A DNA stretch of 64,000 bases, from the NCBI GenBank assembly GCA_007026445.1, contig VDMD01000031.1, positions 186,001 to 250,000 of the forward strand. The letters run 5' to 3'. Positions within the stretch are counted from its first letter, which is position 1. Each line of letters opens with the position of its first letter. The notes beneath the pieces were generated by a model, which worked only from the letters and a program-made list of their open reading frames with translations, searched no databases and was not told where the DNA came from. Origin of the DNA: Schizophyllum amplum. Taxonomy: Eukaryota; Basidiomycota; Agaricomycetes; Agaricales; Schizophyllaceae. This document shows positions 10,861 through 23,069 of this stretch, piece by piece. The position numbers were made by a program, and so were the translations under genes.

Positions 10861-12699
10861 CCTTCTCTCATCGTACTGACCCGGACACCCGAACTTCCCT
10901 CACTACTTACATCCAGCCTCTCGACCCGCTCCCAATGCGCATATTCGAGCCCGTATTTCTCACGGATCACCAGTATGGGAAGCTCCGTAAAATTAGAGTA
11001 GCTGTATCATACCAGATACTATGAAGTTCTGCTATGTATCAGTACATTATTCGCCTTGAGCGCTCCTCGCGGCTCAGTAAACATCGAGAGACTACGGTGG
11101 CGCGTTCCCCTTGGGTGCCCGCGTGAGCCGGATCATTGAGCCGGCCGATCCCGGTGCACGCATGCATGCATTTCGAACTTCTTGCACTTACTCCTGCGCC
11201 GAAATTTGTGGCGCTGACGCTGAAGTTCTTCTCAGCGCTGAACTTCCTGAGGTGCTGAATTGCACCCACCAGATCTCCGCAGAGCATGTCCTTGCATGAC
11301 AAAGGTGTCTCCTATAGCCCTTATAGCATAACGGACGGCTCGTGTCCTCCGCTTAGACGAAGCCCGCGCACCAGTCGGAAGTTCGAACTTCGAACTTCGG
11401 GACCGAAGTTGAACTTCGCAAATTCCGGGCGTCACGTGGGTGCACCCACTGCCGACACCTGCAGTTTGCTTACACGGCTTTCACGGGCGCCGAAGACCGT
11501 AGTATTATCCTACAACTAAGTAGTACCACCCATCAATATCATTGTGTAGATAAATATATCGATGTGCAGATCGGACTCTGTGCGGCACGGAAGTTGCGAG
11601 CGCACCTCCACCGCTCCGACCGCTTTGAGGAGCTACCAGCAGGGTGCTGTCAATGTCCAGCGACAACTGTACCAGTTGCAGCTTATAGTCAGACAGTCCC
11701 GAGGCATTCTGACACCAATAGCACTTGGATTATGTGACAATAGACACAGAACGAACGTCAATACGCGCTCTAGGGCTGCGAAACTTCGAGGCTGCTTCGA
11801 GAGATGTTCAAACCATGCAACACAAAGACCGAGAATCTGCAAGCACATAGGCAGCTGCGGCAAAAAAAGGCCGTTAAGCCTCGTGTACAATCATGCATTC
11901 AGCATATTTTGAGCCCACAATATGAACGAAAAGCGACATGGGGTACCGCTGTTTTGGAAAGAAGTTCTCGCGAACTTCCACATAGGTCTTGTGCACGGTG
12001 CTATGTAGCATAGGGGGCTCTATATTTAATAGAAGTTCATAGGACACCTGGAAGCTACACTGCGCTCGCGCGAGAAGAGAAGCGGAGGACAGACGGGGCG
12101 GCGAACGGGCCCGGACTGTAGGCATCACGTGTTATGTTCAATTTCGGCAAATGCCGCTTGCCAGCTGAACGGAAGCGCAGCGCCTGCCACCATGCACGCT
12201 GAGCCTCTGGGGGCACCACCACGTGTTAAAAAACTCTAAGGCAACTCTATAGGGAGACCCCAGAGTATACAGTGAATTTATTCAGGTATTACGCACCGGA
12301 AGTTTGTGGACAGCGCGAGAAGGAACATGTTCCTCTGATTCGGAACTTCCTATTAAGTCATGCCTACCAAGGCGTACTGAGCGCTACTTCAGGCAGGCTA
12401 TAGAGAGTGTCTCGCGCGTTGGGGCGGCAGCATCGTGCTCATCCGGGATCCCTCCCACTGAACTTCCTTGGAAGTTGATCTCGAGGATCGAGAGTGACTT
12501 CTTTACGTGCAGCCCCAGGCAGGGCACAATGGCAACGGCGCTCAGTGCTACACGTGCATGGAAGTGAGAGGTAGGGCAGCGACAGCGGCCCGCGCACAGG
12601 TGCACAAGAAGTATCTACATCGAAGTAGAGAACAATCGAAAATTGGAACTTCCTTGCGTTCTCCGAAGTCTTTAGCGCGGGCCGGCGAGCTACTGAGCA

Positions 12700-13035
12700 G
12701 GTCTCCCTCAAAAAGAGGTAGCGGCGCGCAATATTGCGCGGGATTCCCAGCACGAAGCGGCCCAGCAGCGGGCCCAGCAGCGCTGCAGAAGTACGCGAAC
12801 GCTGGAAGTTCGCAATGTTGAACTTCCTCGAAGTTCTGTACTCCGCGAAGTTCCTGGCGCACGTGAATCAGCGCACGCGATAGCGGCCCTGGCGAAAATA
12901 TCCGGGCGAGATCTGGCGCCGATATGGATTGCAGGCGCGGAAGTTCGTTGGAAGTAGACCGTCTGGGGCCCTCTGATGGCTGATTTACGGGGCCCATCTG
13001 GTATACTTCTATTTCATATGGCCCTGCCTTAGGTG
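12700..13035 (-). repeat. Right terminal inverted repeat of the 2.5-kb element
   Basis: Reverse complement of the left repeat, with an outer end at 13035 followed by the target duplication. Divergence from the left arm is a few percent by eye, rising towards the inner boundary. Confidence 0.85.
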
Positions 13036-13043
13036 CATCATAA

Positions 13044-14036
13044 TCAAACCTATAGACAGTTGACGTGTCCATGAGGGAAGCTCGACTCTCGCTATTTCCC
13101 AGCGCTATGGCAGTCTTGGTATAAGGCATGGTGTGCCCAGCACACCAGTCAGACATTGGCAGACGGCATGACACTTGCAACTGCGGCGGGTGCTAGGCAT
13201 TGCTGGTGGACATAGGTAGGCTGGCTCCAAGGGACTGGCTTTGGTGTTATAGCAGCCACTAGCATATCTGGGAGGATGTTTTCAGGACATCAGCGCTCAG
13301 CGAGGAGCCGGCAACGATCAGCAAGTTCAACATCGGCCCTCCTCCCTTCCGCGCATTCACATCTACAGCCACCGGTGTTTCTGAGACACCACCACCATCG
13401 CCATCCCACACTTTACATGCATATCACAGCGAGCAGCCCGTCAAGGTCGGGCGCTTCCTTTCCAGTGCTCACTGGTCCGGCATGCGAAGAGACTATCTCG
13501 AACGGCTACTTACTAGACCGCCCGCCTCCCGCTCATCATAATCATGTATCACTGCACCACGCGCCCATGTCAATTCGGTGCTCCCAAAGGCCGTGATTTG
13601 CGCACGGCAATCGGAGAGCGCTGCGAGCACAGCCGTCACCATGGGCGCCCATAAATGATTGACGGACTGACATTCGCTGAACCCTCTCCGCAAGCTCTTC
13701 CCCTGCTCTCCCCGTCGTGGCAGCTGGCAAAGCCTTTCCCTTCTCAAGCGCACCCTCGGCCAGCAAACCCTCCGCCCAGCAAACGCGCCCTACATCGGCA
13801 AGCGCACCGGACAACCTCCGCGAACTTCGAGGCAAGCACGCGACATGCCAGGCAGCCTTCGATGATGACTGACATGCGCTTCTGGGACATGCTGCAGCTT
13901 CGCGTCATCACATCCCTCCTGCCACCCCGTACCTGCTGTACGGCGCGCGCACTTCTAATTCGGTAGTCTTTACCGTCCTCCTCGCTTCCTCCCACCGTCT
14001 TGCTTCCTCCCACCGCCTTGCTTCCTCCCACCAACC
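13044..14036. other. Intergenic, upstream of the fatty-acid oxygenase gene
   Basis: About 1 kb without a convincing gene. The last 60 bases before the ATG hold a threefold direct repeat, listed separately. The rest is the probable promoter; no clear TATA box was identified. Confidence 0.5.
13984..14033 (+). repeat. 17-bp direct repeat, three units, in the 5' UTR
   Basis: Units like CTTGCTTCCTCCCACCG repeat three times with near-perfect identity and end a few bases before the ATG at 14037. The tract is pyrimidine-rich, as basidiomycete leader regions often are. Confidence 0.75.
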
Positions 14037-17000
14037 ATGTCCTCCATCATCCACCGCTTGGCTGGAGGGGCGGACTTCATGCTGGCAAGTGCGGCACCCG
14101 TTGAAACGGATGGCGGCAAGCCACGCCCTAGATACTTGGTCGGGGACAAGCTCGACCAGCTTGTGCAGTACTTGTCGAACCCACCCGCGCAACTAGACAG
14201 TTTGGTGAGTCTCATGCAGCATCGGAGGAGCGAGATTTTACTTATATATGCGCACAGCCCGCCTACCTGGACGCAGTCAAGCATTTACACTCTGGCCTCG
14301 ATGATCGCAAACTCTTGGTCAGATTTATTGCCTTTAAGGACAAGATGTCGGGCTGAGATTCAACAGCTTGAACATCTGCTCACCCTGATGGCGCGCCTCG
14401 GAGGCGGGAATGAGTTCTCGAGCAAGCTGCAAGAGGCCGTGATTGATCTACGTGAGCATATATGTAGGTTTACCGAGTGTATGCTGATGAAATTGTCGTG
14501 TGTTCTTGTCCAGTGTACAAGGATATACCTCACCCGCCTGCCTGCTACCTCTCTGTGCTTCACCAGGCCGGCATCAAGCTAGCTGAGCCACTCGCGAATG
14601 TCAGCTACGCGTACCGCTCCGCTGACGGCTCTTATTACAACCCACTCTTTCCAACGCTGGGCATGGCTGGTAAGCCTACCATATCACCTAGATATAGTGG
14701 CAGATCTGACCAGAATGTTAGGGACCCCATATGCTCGCTCCGTCCCCTCTACTTTATGCACTCCGCTCAATAATCTCCCCGACGCCGGACTTGTCTTCGA
14801 CACGCTTCTGCGACGCAAGGAGGGCACGTTCAAGCCGCACGAGGGCGGCATGTCGAGTCTGTTCTTCGCCATGGCCGACTTGATCATTCACTGCATATTC
14901 GATACCGACCACCAGGTGCGCTTATTTCTTCACCTCCTCCACGCAACCGTCTTGCTAACTATATTATGTCAGGACGTCACGAAGAACAATGTCAGCAGCT
15001 ACCTGGACCTCAGCGTACTCTACGGCAGCTCCGAAGCGCAGATGGATAGTGTGCGTTTATGCGCCTTTTTTATAGATCCTGCCCGATCTTAGCGCCAGCA
15101 CCCAAACTAACGCTCGCCCCATCGCACAGGTACGGCGTTTCGATGGCACCGGCCGTCTATGGGACGACGTGTTCGCCGACCGCCGGTTGATGCTTATGCC
15201 ACCCAGCGCGTGCGCGCTGCTTGTCTTGTTTTGCCGGAACCATAATGTGAGTTGCTTTGTTGCCACAAATTACGTGCATATATGGCGTGTTCGCGTGCAT
15301 ATATGTGGTGTTGTTTACATTTTTGCGGATGCATATACGCGTTCGTCTGCATACATGCACTGAGATCTAACCAGTTCGCAGCGCATCGCCCAGCGCATCC
15401 TCGATATCAACGAGAAGGGAAAGTACAAGGCGCCCGCATTGTTGAGCGAGGAGGCGCGCAGGAAGCAGGACGACGAGATTTTCCACCGGGCGCGTCTTGT
15501 GAACTGCGGCTTCTTCATGCAGGTCATTCTAGCCGGTACGTGGTCGTACTTGAGACAGCCCAATTATGACTCACGATGGCCACAAAATAACGTCTACTAT
15601 ATGCGTCCACCATACACGCCACATTCCCGCCACATTTCGACCTAACAGACTACGTCGGCGCGATCCTTGGCCTCGTCAGGGATGGGTTGACATGGCGGCT
15701 AGACCCGCTCATGACAATGCGCCGGTCCGACCATGAGTTCTCGCCGCAGGGGCAGGGCAACGTGGTCTCTATCGAATTCAACTGTGAGTTCTTACCAGCC
15801 CATGATGAGCAGTATGCGCCTTCGCCGATGAGGAATATGCGAGCTCGTTGGCGATACAGCCTTGCACTTTGCCACGCTGGAGTGGACTTGCTGACGGGTC
15901 TCGCAGTACTTTACCGTTGGCACGCTGCGCTATCCGCCCAAGATACCAAGTGGACGGAGGCGCTGTTTAGGAGCGTTATGGGACAGAACGACTTTGATAA
16001 GGTGCTTTATCAAACAGACTGTTCGCCGAAGCACCAAAAGCACCAAAATACCTGGCTTGCTTTGACCGTGGTACACCGAACGACCTAACGTGCTTTCAGG
16101 TTACCCCGGCCGACTTCAAGAGGAAAGTTGGGCAGCTATTCCACAAACCCCACGACGTGCGCACAGCGACTTTTGGAGACTATTCCGGAAAAACGCTCGA
16201 GAGGCACGCTGCTGACGACGAGGGGATGCCGAGTGCGGACGGAGCGGGCAGGTTCGCAGATGCGGAGCTCGCACGTATATTGCAGGATGCGACGAATTGG
16301 CGGTGAGTGGTCTGACATGATTTCGTTCTGCACGTCGCCGGTGTCCTGATGCTCGTTTCAGCGCTGGATCTTATGGGGCGCGCTGTATTCCCGCGGCGCT
16401 GCGTGTCATCGAAGTTATGGGTATCGAGCAAAGTCGAGAATGGGGAGCCTGTTCGGTGAGTTTCTCTGCTCCTATATCCCAAGCTAGATCTGACATCCCA
16501 TAGATGAACGAATTCCGCCATTTCATGGGCCTCAAGCCGTACGAGTCCTTCAAGGAGTGGAACCCGGACCCCGTGGTGCACGAGCAAGCGGAGACGCTGT
16601 ATAAGGATATCAACAACTTGGAGCTGCATGTAAGTTTTCGCCTCAATGTCGGTCGGTGCACCTGGGCTGACGCAGGTTGTAGGTAGGCATGCAGGCGGAA
16701 GCCATCAAGACTCCGGGTCCCGGTGCAGGGCTTTGTCCGGGGTACACCATCTCGCGTGCGATTCTCGGGGACGCGGTTGCCTTAACGCGAGGAGACAGGT
16801 TCTTGACTACCGAGATGACGCGTACGTGGTCTGTTTCTGCCGTGTTTGTACTGTCTGCTCATTGATTCCATCAGCGAGCAATCTCTCGCGATGGGGTTAC
16901 AAGTATAGTCATGTCGATCCCGAGGACGGTGAGCTTATCGCTTGCTTTGCTTTGTACAATGAAGCTCGAGACTCATTCATTATTTTTTGTGCAGGCTCTG

Positions 17001-18972
17001 TTGGTGGAATCCTGACTAGGATGTTGTTTTCCACCCTTCCGGATCACTATCCGCCTCGCAGCGCATACACCCATTTCCCGTTTCTTGACCCAGAGTACAT
17101 GAAGAAGGAGATGAAGCAGCGGGGAGATAAGAATTTCGACAGGTACTTAAGACCTCGTTCGCGATCTACTCTCTGTAGTCTGATAATTTTCCAGATATAC
17201 ATGGGAACGCCCGGCGCCCCCTTCACCACTGATAGTTCTCAAGACTTGGGATGAAGCGGTTGACGTGCTACAGACGCAACGCTCCCGATTTGCGTCGTCG
17301 TATACAGAACGACTCAAGGACGTGACCGGCAGAGAGGCGGATGAACAGATTGTGAGTTCGCTCAGTCTATGCCGCTGTCTTTGGTATTTGGCTGTAGAAG
17401 TTGACGTATTATCAGCTCGTCCGAAAGACCCTGCTTCGGAAGGCGGATCTCTGGCCCTCCTACTTCGCAACCAAGACGATGGAGCTCATCAACGCCAGTC
17501 CGGTCACTTACGTCGACGCGGACACGAAGACTGTTGACCTAGGACGAAATGTGATCAACTTGCTTCCGGTTCACTGGATTGCGCAGGAGCTTGTAAGTCT
17601 CTCGTATGATCCATGCATGCGGTCCATTCTGATCCTTTGCATGCAGGGGAGCATTGCCTTGAAGACGACGTCCAACCCGCTAGGTACGGAGTATGAGAGC
17701 GAGATGTACGATATGTTTGAGGCTGTGTGCAGGTAAGACTTTCGCCGTAGAAGAGGCTCAGACTTACTGATTCTGCGCAGATATGTCTACCTCGATAATG
17801 ACACGTACAACCACTTCAAGCTGCAGACCGAAGCGATGAAAGCGTTCGATCGCATCGCGCCGTACGCATCGCGCAAGCTCAGTGCTATGAGTGGGTCAAG
17901 GATATCCGTTCAAGGCGTGCGTGTAGCTCTAGGTTGAGTGCAACCACGGCTGACCCCACGTTACAGATTACGCAAACACTGTCGCGCTTTGTACTCAAGG
18001 GCGACGATAGCTCAACTTTCCTGCGCACGCTTCTTGAAGCAAGCGAGGACAGGGACAGTGAGGCCCTGGCCGAGCAGCTCTTCTCGGAGGTAGTGCCGAC
18101 CGCGGCCCACTTCTCGCGCATCGTCGTGCAAGTCGTCGACTTCTTCCTGGGGTGCGAGGGGCAGGAGACAGACAGTAGTAGGGCGAAGAAAGAGGTCAGG
18201 GAGCGCATTGCGATGCTTGCAGCGCAAGGCTCGTACAAGGCGGACAAGGAGATCATGAAGTATGTGGATGAGGCGTTGCGTGAGTGGTCAATGATATGCC
18301 ATCGGTGTCAAGCTGACAGAATCTACGTCGTAGGTCTCGAGCCCGCGGTGTCTGGGGTGTACAGGATTGCGTCTTCGACGACGGTAGTCGGTAACAAGCG
18401 CATCGAGGCAGGGAGCAGGGTCTATGTCGCCCTATCGGCGGCGAAGCAGGACGTGCGTACTTTCTTCCCTCGTCCGCGGTCTAAGGCTGACTCGTGTCTA
18501 CACAGCCGATGGTCTTTGGCGACAACGCCGCTACCCCGGACTTCGAGAGGCACACGCCCTTGTCGACGCGCCTTGGGCTACCTGAAACTGGGTGAGCTTG
18601 GTGCTGTGCAGCACTGACGTGCCTGCAAAATCGAGGTCGTCGCTGACCATGAACAGGTTGCTGGCACCCGGACTGTTTGAGAAGATATTGCCGCGCGTTT
18701 TGGGCGTGATATTCTCGCTGAAGAACCTGCGGCGGGCGCCTGGGCAGTCGGGGAAGATGAGCAGGTGGGTTGAGTGTTATTTCGCAGGATAAAGAAGTTT
18801 CTGACGAGCTGCTTCAGCTTCACGCAAAGCCTCCACGGTGCACCGGAGAAGTTGTTCCTCGATTTCAGTGGCAACCTTACGCCTCTGCCAGAGTCGTTGT
18901 TTATCGAGGTGAGGATGTCGTGGAGCTGGAGGTGTTTTGAATGCTGATGTTCCTCTGTAGTACGACTTCTGA
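14037..18972 (+). CDS. Ppo-type fatty-acid dioxygenase (linoleate diol synthase-like), peroxidase plus degenerate P450 domain
   Basis: A heme peroxidase-like dioxygenase that oxidises linoleic or oleic acid to hydroperoxides; in fungi these enzymes make psi-factor oxylipins controlling sporulation. The N-terminal domain shows LNNLPDAGLVFDTLLRR, the distal-His segment LIIHCIFDTDHQD, the SSYLDLSVLYG motif, and the catalytic Tyr with proximal His in LLYRWHAALSAQD (join at about 15910). The C-terminal half is P450-like (VDEAL-RLEPAVSGVYRIAS, FSLKNLRRAPGQSGK) and ends SLFIEYDF. Between LGLPETG and SLTMNRLLAPG, where the Cys-bearing heme loop should lie, a 44-nt intron (18592-18635) joins in phase and leaves no Cys and no FGxGxHxC loop. 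Aspergillus PpoB is known to lack this Cys. The activity is therefore probably dioxygenase only. About twenty short introns. Start ATG is the first in the conserved N-terminal frame. Confidence 0.92.
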
Positions 18973-19387
18973 TGGTGGCATGATTGGGGAAGGATGGAAG
19001 CTAGGAAGGAAGGGTGTCGAACCGGGCTGAAGAGTGGATATACCACAGTAACGACTAGACTGTTGACGTTCGAAGATTCGACCAAACGATACTTAATTTC
19101 CAGTAATTCCGCGACGCACGTACAGATAGATACAATTATGAGATGAAGGCCGAGAGGGCGTAAACATCTAGTATATGGACCCCGATACGTAGGATATGAA
19201 CTTCGCGTATCCGAGTCCATCATAGTGGGGTAGCGGGTATCGGCAGTGAAGCGTAAACCAAGCGGCGGTGAGGGCGACACGTACAATGAGGACCGAGCTT
19301 GTACGCGTGGCGAGCATCCAGCTTGAGTCGCGCACAGGGTGTATACAAGGCAATGTGGTATGCGTTTCCATGACGCGTGGAGCGCGA
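18973..19387. other. Convergent 3' intergenic region
   Basis: Lies between two convergent genes. It holds their 3' UTRs; nothing else recognised. Confidence 0.5.
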
Positions 19388-20222
19388 TTACATGACGACG
19401 CAGCATGAGTTTTGCTGTGAATGCTCGGTGAGCACAGTATAAATTGGAAGTGGGCTGCATCGTACCTTCTTCGCCGTCTTGTAGAACGCCTTGCTCTGCA
19501 TGGAGAGCGCATTGGAGCGGTCGACGAGGGTGTCGAGCTTCTCGCCGCGCTGTAGGACGGACTCGATCGTTTTGTGCTAGAAGAATTGGCCGTGAGTCCT
19601 TGCCATCGTCTCCGGACTTCGCAACACACGCACCAAAACAATCTTCGTCTCATCGAGCTCCTGCTGCACGCGCATGATCGTGTCTGCCTGGCGCGGGTCC
19701 TGGTACTTGGAGACGTACGTCTGCAACTCAGGGAAACTAATCGCAGAGGGGTTGGCGAAGGAAGATTGCGGGACCTGACAGGGAAGCGTAAGCGCGCAGG
19801 ACGCGGGGAAGGAAGCAGATGCGTTACTTTGGCCGTGAAGTCGTCAAGGACCTTCGTAAGAAGGGAGAATGCGGGGCGGACGGGGTATTCCTGGTCGGTT
19901 ATGATGACCGCTGTGTGAGGGATGCGCTTGTCAGGTTATGTTATGCAACTGGGTATGGTATGCGCATAAAGCTATAACGCGTACCTGCGAGCTGTTCCGC
20001 GCCGCCGCGGTTGTATATATGCGCGGTGTAGTTGTTCTCCTGCACGCTCTGCCTTTGGCCCTGCGGCGTCCGCTCGGCGACGGTCTTGCTCATAAAGGTC
20101 ATGAACTCGTTCACGCTGCCGCGCTGGTAGAACGAGAAGCTTGAGAGGTCGTTCGCAGTCGAGAGCGTCGAGCATGGGCCCGAGGGCGGCGCGAGGATGA
20201 CGGATATCATGTAGATCTTCAT
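19388..20222 (-). CDS. YKT6: R-SNARE Ykt6
   Basis: A longin-domain R-SNARE acting in ER-Golgi, endosome-vacuole and homotypic fusion. The protein starts [15 protein letters not shown] (ATG 20222-20220), continues through the longin domain ([20 protein letters not shown]), then [17 protein letters not shown] and a SNARE helix [20 protein letters not shown] with the zero-layer Arg in QRGEKL. It ends in SCCVVM: the last Cys is in the CaaX box CVVM for prenylation and the preceding Cys is the palmitoylation site, which replaces a transmembrane anchor. All these are diagnostic for Ykt6. Four short introns separate five exons; the last tiny exon carries the lipidation signal. It is convergent with the oxygenase gene and divergent from the esterase gene. 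Confidence 0.95.
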
Positions 20223-20872
20223 GGTGGGCGGTGGAGTGGGGGACGGCGGGCAGGGCGGAGATGGTAGCAGGAGACGAGAGATGCACGCCGCGATGCGCGT
20301 GTTGCCGCTGACGTCGGTCCCCGGACAACGAACCTCGGCAAACGCCGCAGATAGTTCAACATGGCTTGCTCTTGACCTCCATCGCCAACGTTGACAGAAT
20401 TCTGCTCTATGGACGTACCACATTGTAGCGAGATACCATGGTCCTGATAGCAAGTGACTGGCTCATATGTCCTGCAACTTTCGCTCTATTACGCTGGCCT
20501 CTAAGGGTCCCCGGACGTCGTAACTTGAGCAGAACATATTTGTTACGTGATCCTGTGCAGCTGAAGAAGTTTACGCGGAACTCCGCGCTGCTGAACTCTG
20601 ATGCCTGTAATGCATGCTCACGGCTGCTCTTCGGATTCGACGAAGAAACAATAGGATCAGGTGCAGTACTCTATCCACTACCTTTATGCACAATCACTCT
20701 GCTAGGCCATACGAACGATACCTGACCCTCGCAGACTTTCTCCGACTCATCTATATAATATCATCGAGACGGTCTTCCTTCATTCCCCATTGAAGCGCGC
20801 TCCTCATAAATACAGGTTGTCTCTGCACGGCATCATTCATCGTCGACTGACCAGCGCGCTCCCTTTGTCACT
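20223..20872. other. Divergent promoter region, Ykt6 and glucuronoyl esterase
   Basis: About 650 bp between two start codons. A TATA box for the plus-strand gene is listed separately. No other feature is recognised. Confidence 0.5.
20752..20758 (+). promoter_or_regulatory. TATA box of the glucuronoyl esterase gene
   Basis: TATATAA lies about 115 bp before the ATG at 20873, a usual distance for an inducible fungal gene with a short leader. Confidence 0.55.
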
Positions 20873-22564
20873 ATGTATCTCGCCTCGCTGCTCCTCACGT
20901 CCCTTCTCGTAGTGCAGGCGTACGCCCAGTGCACTCCCTTGCCCTCTCCGCTGCCCGCATTCGATGACCTGTCGGTTATGACAACGCTCCCTGATCCCTT
21001 CACATTCTACAACGGCACCCCACTAGCCTCGACGGACGACTGGGCTTGTCGACAGCAGGAGATCAAGACCCTCGTCCAAGAGTATTTCTACGGCTACTAC
21101 CCTGACACCTCGAACGAGGTAAGCCATTTCTCTTCTCCCCTTCCCATCTGCACCTGGTTACATTGAGTCGTTTTTACCTTGCTCACACCACCCTCCTCAT
21201 ACCGACAGACAGTCACCGCCACGGTCGCCCAAGGTTGGCAAGGTCAAACCCTCGCCATCACCATCACCTCTGGCGCCAAAACCGTTTCCTTCAACGCCAC
21301 CCTCACCCTCCCCGCCGGTGCCTCCGCCTCCGCCCCCGTCCCCGCCCTCATCACCCTCGGTGGGTTCGGCCCCACGGCTGATGGCGCCGCGGCGATTGCC
21401 TTCGATGCTGCCCCCATCGCGTACGATGGTTCGCAGAAGACGGGAGCATTCTGGGAGCTCTACGAGGGCGATATCGGCGTGCTGACGGCGTGGGCGTGGG
21501 GGTTCCACAAGATCATCGACGCGCTGGAGGTTGCGGTCCCAGAGGTGGATGTGGCGCGGGTGGGGGTGGCGGGGTGCAGTCGGTATGGGAAGGCGGCGCT
21601 GGCGGCGGGTTTTTTTGATGAGCGGGTGAGTTTGGGTGGGTTGCTGTTGTCTGACCGACTCATCATCTCATGATTCACCCAGATCGCTCTCACCATCCCT
21701 CTCTCCAGCGGCTTTATGGGCATGGCGCCATTCCGCTTCCAGTACGAGGCGAACGGTGCGAACGAGCAGATCAGCGACCTCGACGACACGTCCGGCTCGT
21801 GGGGCAACGATGTCCTATTGACGTTCAAGGCGGACGTGATGCGGCTGCCGATTGAGTCCACTTTTTTGACGGCGGGGGTGGCGCCGGTGAGTGTGTGTTT
21901 TTGTTTGAGGGCTTCGTTGAGTTTGAGCCTTTCTGTTGTGTCGTCATATGGAATCACCCCGACCTTTGCTGCGCTATGTCGCCGTGCCGTTATAATGGAA
22001 CCCAAATACTGACCACCGCCTTCACAGAGGGCTCTGATCTGGGACGAAGGGACCACGGATTACTGGGTGCGTCACTCGCGCACGATCGTTCATATGCAAC
22101 CTAGCGCTGACTTCTTTACACCTTTTAATGTTTTACATTTTTCGATGTCACTAATACTACACCTCGCAGACCAATCCCGAGGGCACGGCCGCGGTGACCT
22201 TCCCCGCGACGCTCGCGCTGTACGACTGGCTCGGCGCGGGCGACCAGGTCGGCGTCTCGCTGCGCAACAGCGGACATTGCGATCCGAGTGGGAAGTGAGT
22301 TATTCCTTTCTCAAGTCGTGACGATGGTACCCCCTCCATAGCACCGAAGTATCTTCACCATAGAAAGCTTCACGCAGAGTGAATTGGCCCTGCAGAGTGA
22401 ATTAGCTTCACGCAGAGTAGATTACTGACCTCTTTTCCAGCGCTAACGTCGCTCCCTTCATCAACAGGGTTTTCTACGGAACGGAGACGACGCGGAACTA
22501 CCACGACATCTCGCCCTTCACTGCTCACACGGAGACGTTCCCTTGGAGTGCGCCGTCTGAGTAG
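20873..22564 (+). CDS. 4-O-methyl-glucuronoyl methylesterase (CE15), secreted
   Basis: A secreted serine esterase that cuts the ester bond between glucuronic acid of xylan and lignin alcohols. A signal peptide (MYLASLLLTSLLVVQAYA) is followed by a mature start QCTPLPSPLPAFDDL. The nucleophile elbow GCSRYGKAALAAG carries the CE15 signature GCSRxGK, and the catalytic His lies in RNSGHCDPSG. The conserved ALYDWLGAGDQVGVSLR and HDISPFTAHTETFPW also fit Cip2-like enzymes. The catalytic domain is present alone, with no CBM1 visible. Introns lie near 21119-21209, 21625-21682, 21887-22027, 22067-22170 and 22294-22440. The last intron contains a short direct repeat (AGCTTCACGCAGAGT, twice). The neighbour Ykt6 is functionally unrelated; cellobiose dehydrogenase, another wood-decay enzyme, lies 6 kb downstream. 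Confidence 0.94.
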
Positions 22565-23069
22565 ATACCTTCGATGTTTGCCTGCTGTAACTTGTCAGTG
22601 GATATTCAGACTGCATGTGTGTATACTGTTCGTGCTGGAAACGGGAATGTTGGTCAATTGGACTGAGTCAAACTGTGAGTGAATAGCTTATAGTCTGCGT
22701 GACGTACAGTAAAGGACATCCTGCTCATGAAATAACGAACATCATGCGCGTGACACCACGTGCGCTTCACGTGCAAAGCCCCTATTTATTATTTTCTCAC
22801 GGCGGTTCGACCTTGGGAAGTTAATCGCGGTCTGCACTGCTAGTCTGCTCATCGTTCAGCACTTCAACTGCGAGCTCGGTGGACCACGTATGAGTAATAG
22901 GCAGTTCATCCTGTCAATATTGCGGGATTTCCCAGCAACACTTGAGTCGAGCGTAAACGCAGGACCGGCGCACGGAGGGATGTTTTCATGCGTCTTCATA
23001 GTCATAGTGCAACATGAGGCATGCGTGCGTACAGAGGAAGTGTGTGGGGAAGGGAGAAAGCGAGGGTGC
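22565..23069. other. Convergent 3' intergenic region
   Basis: Between two convergent genes, AT-richer in the middle. No gene or repeat recognised. Confidence 0.45.

Larger units (their letters stand above)
10512..13043. mobile_element. 2.5-kb non-autonomous DNA transposon with long TIRs and 8-bp target duplication
   Basis: The element runs from 10520 to 13035 and is flanked on both sides by the perfect direct repeat CATCATAA (10512-10519 and 13036-13043). Its ends are inverted repeats beginning CACCTAAGGCAGGGCC and extending about 340 bp inward (10520 to ~10860 and ~12700 to 13035), nearly identical apart from small indels such as the one near 10630. The interior of about 1.8 kb has only short unconvincing frames and no visible transposase, so it would need an enzyme in trans. 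Long TIRs recall Mutator-like elements, although an 8-bp duplication also fits hAT or P-like families; I cannot assign the superfamily from sequence alone. Confidence 0.88.

Noticed and set aside
18592..18635. Coding sequence carrying the missing P450 Cys
   Set aside because: In the frame of the preceding exon this stretch meets TGA at 18593. The Cys in the other frame (VLCSTD) is not in an FGxGxHxC setting.
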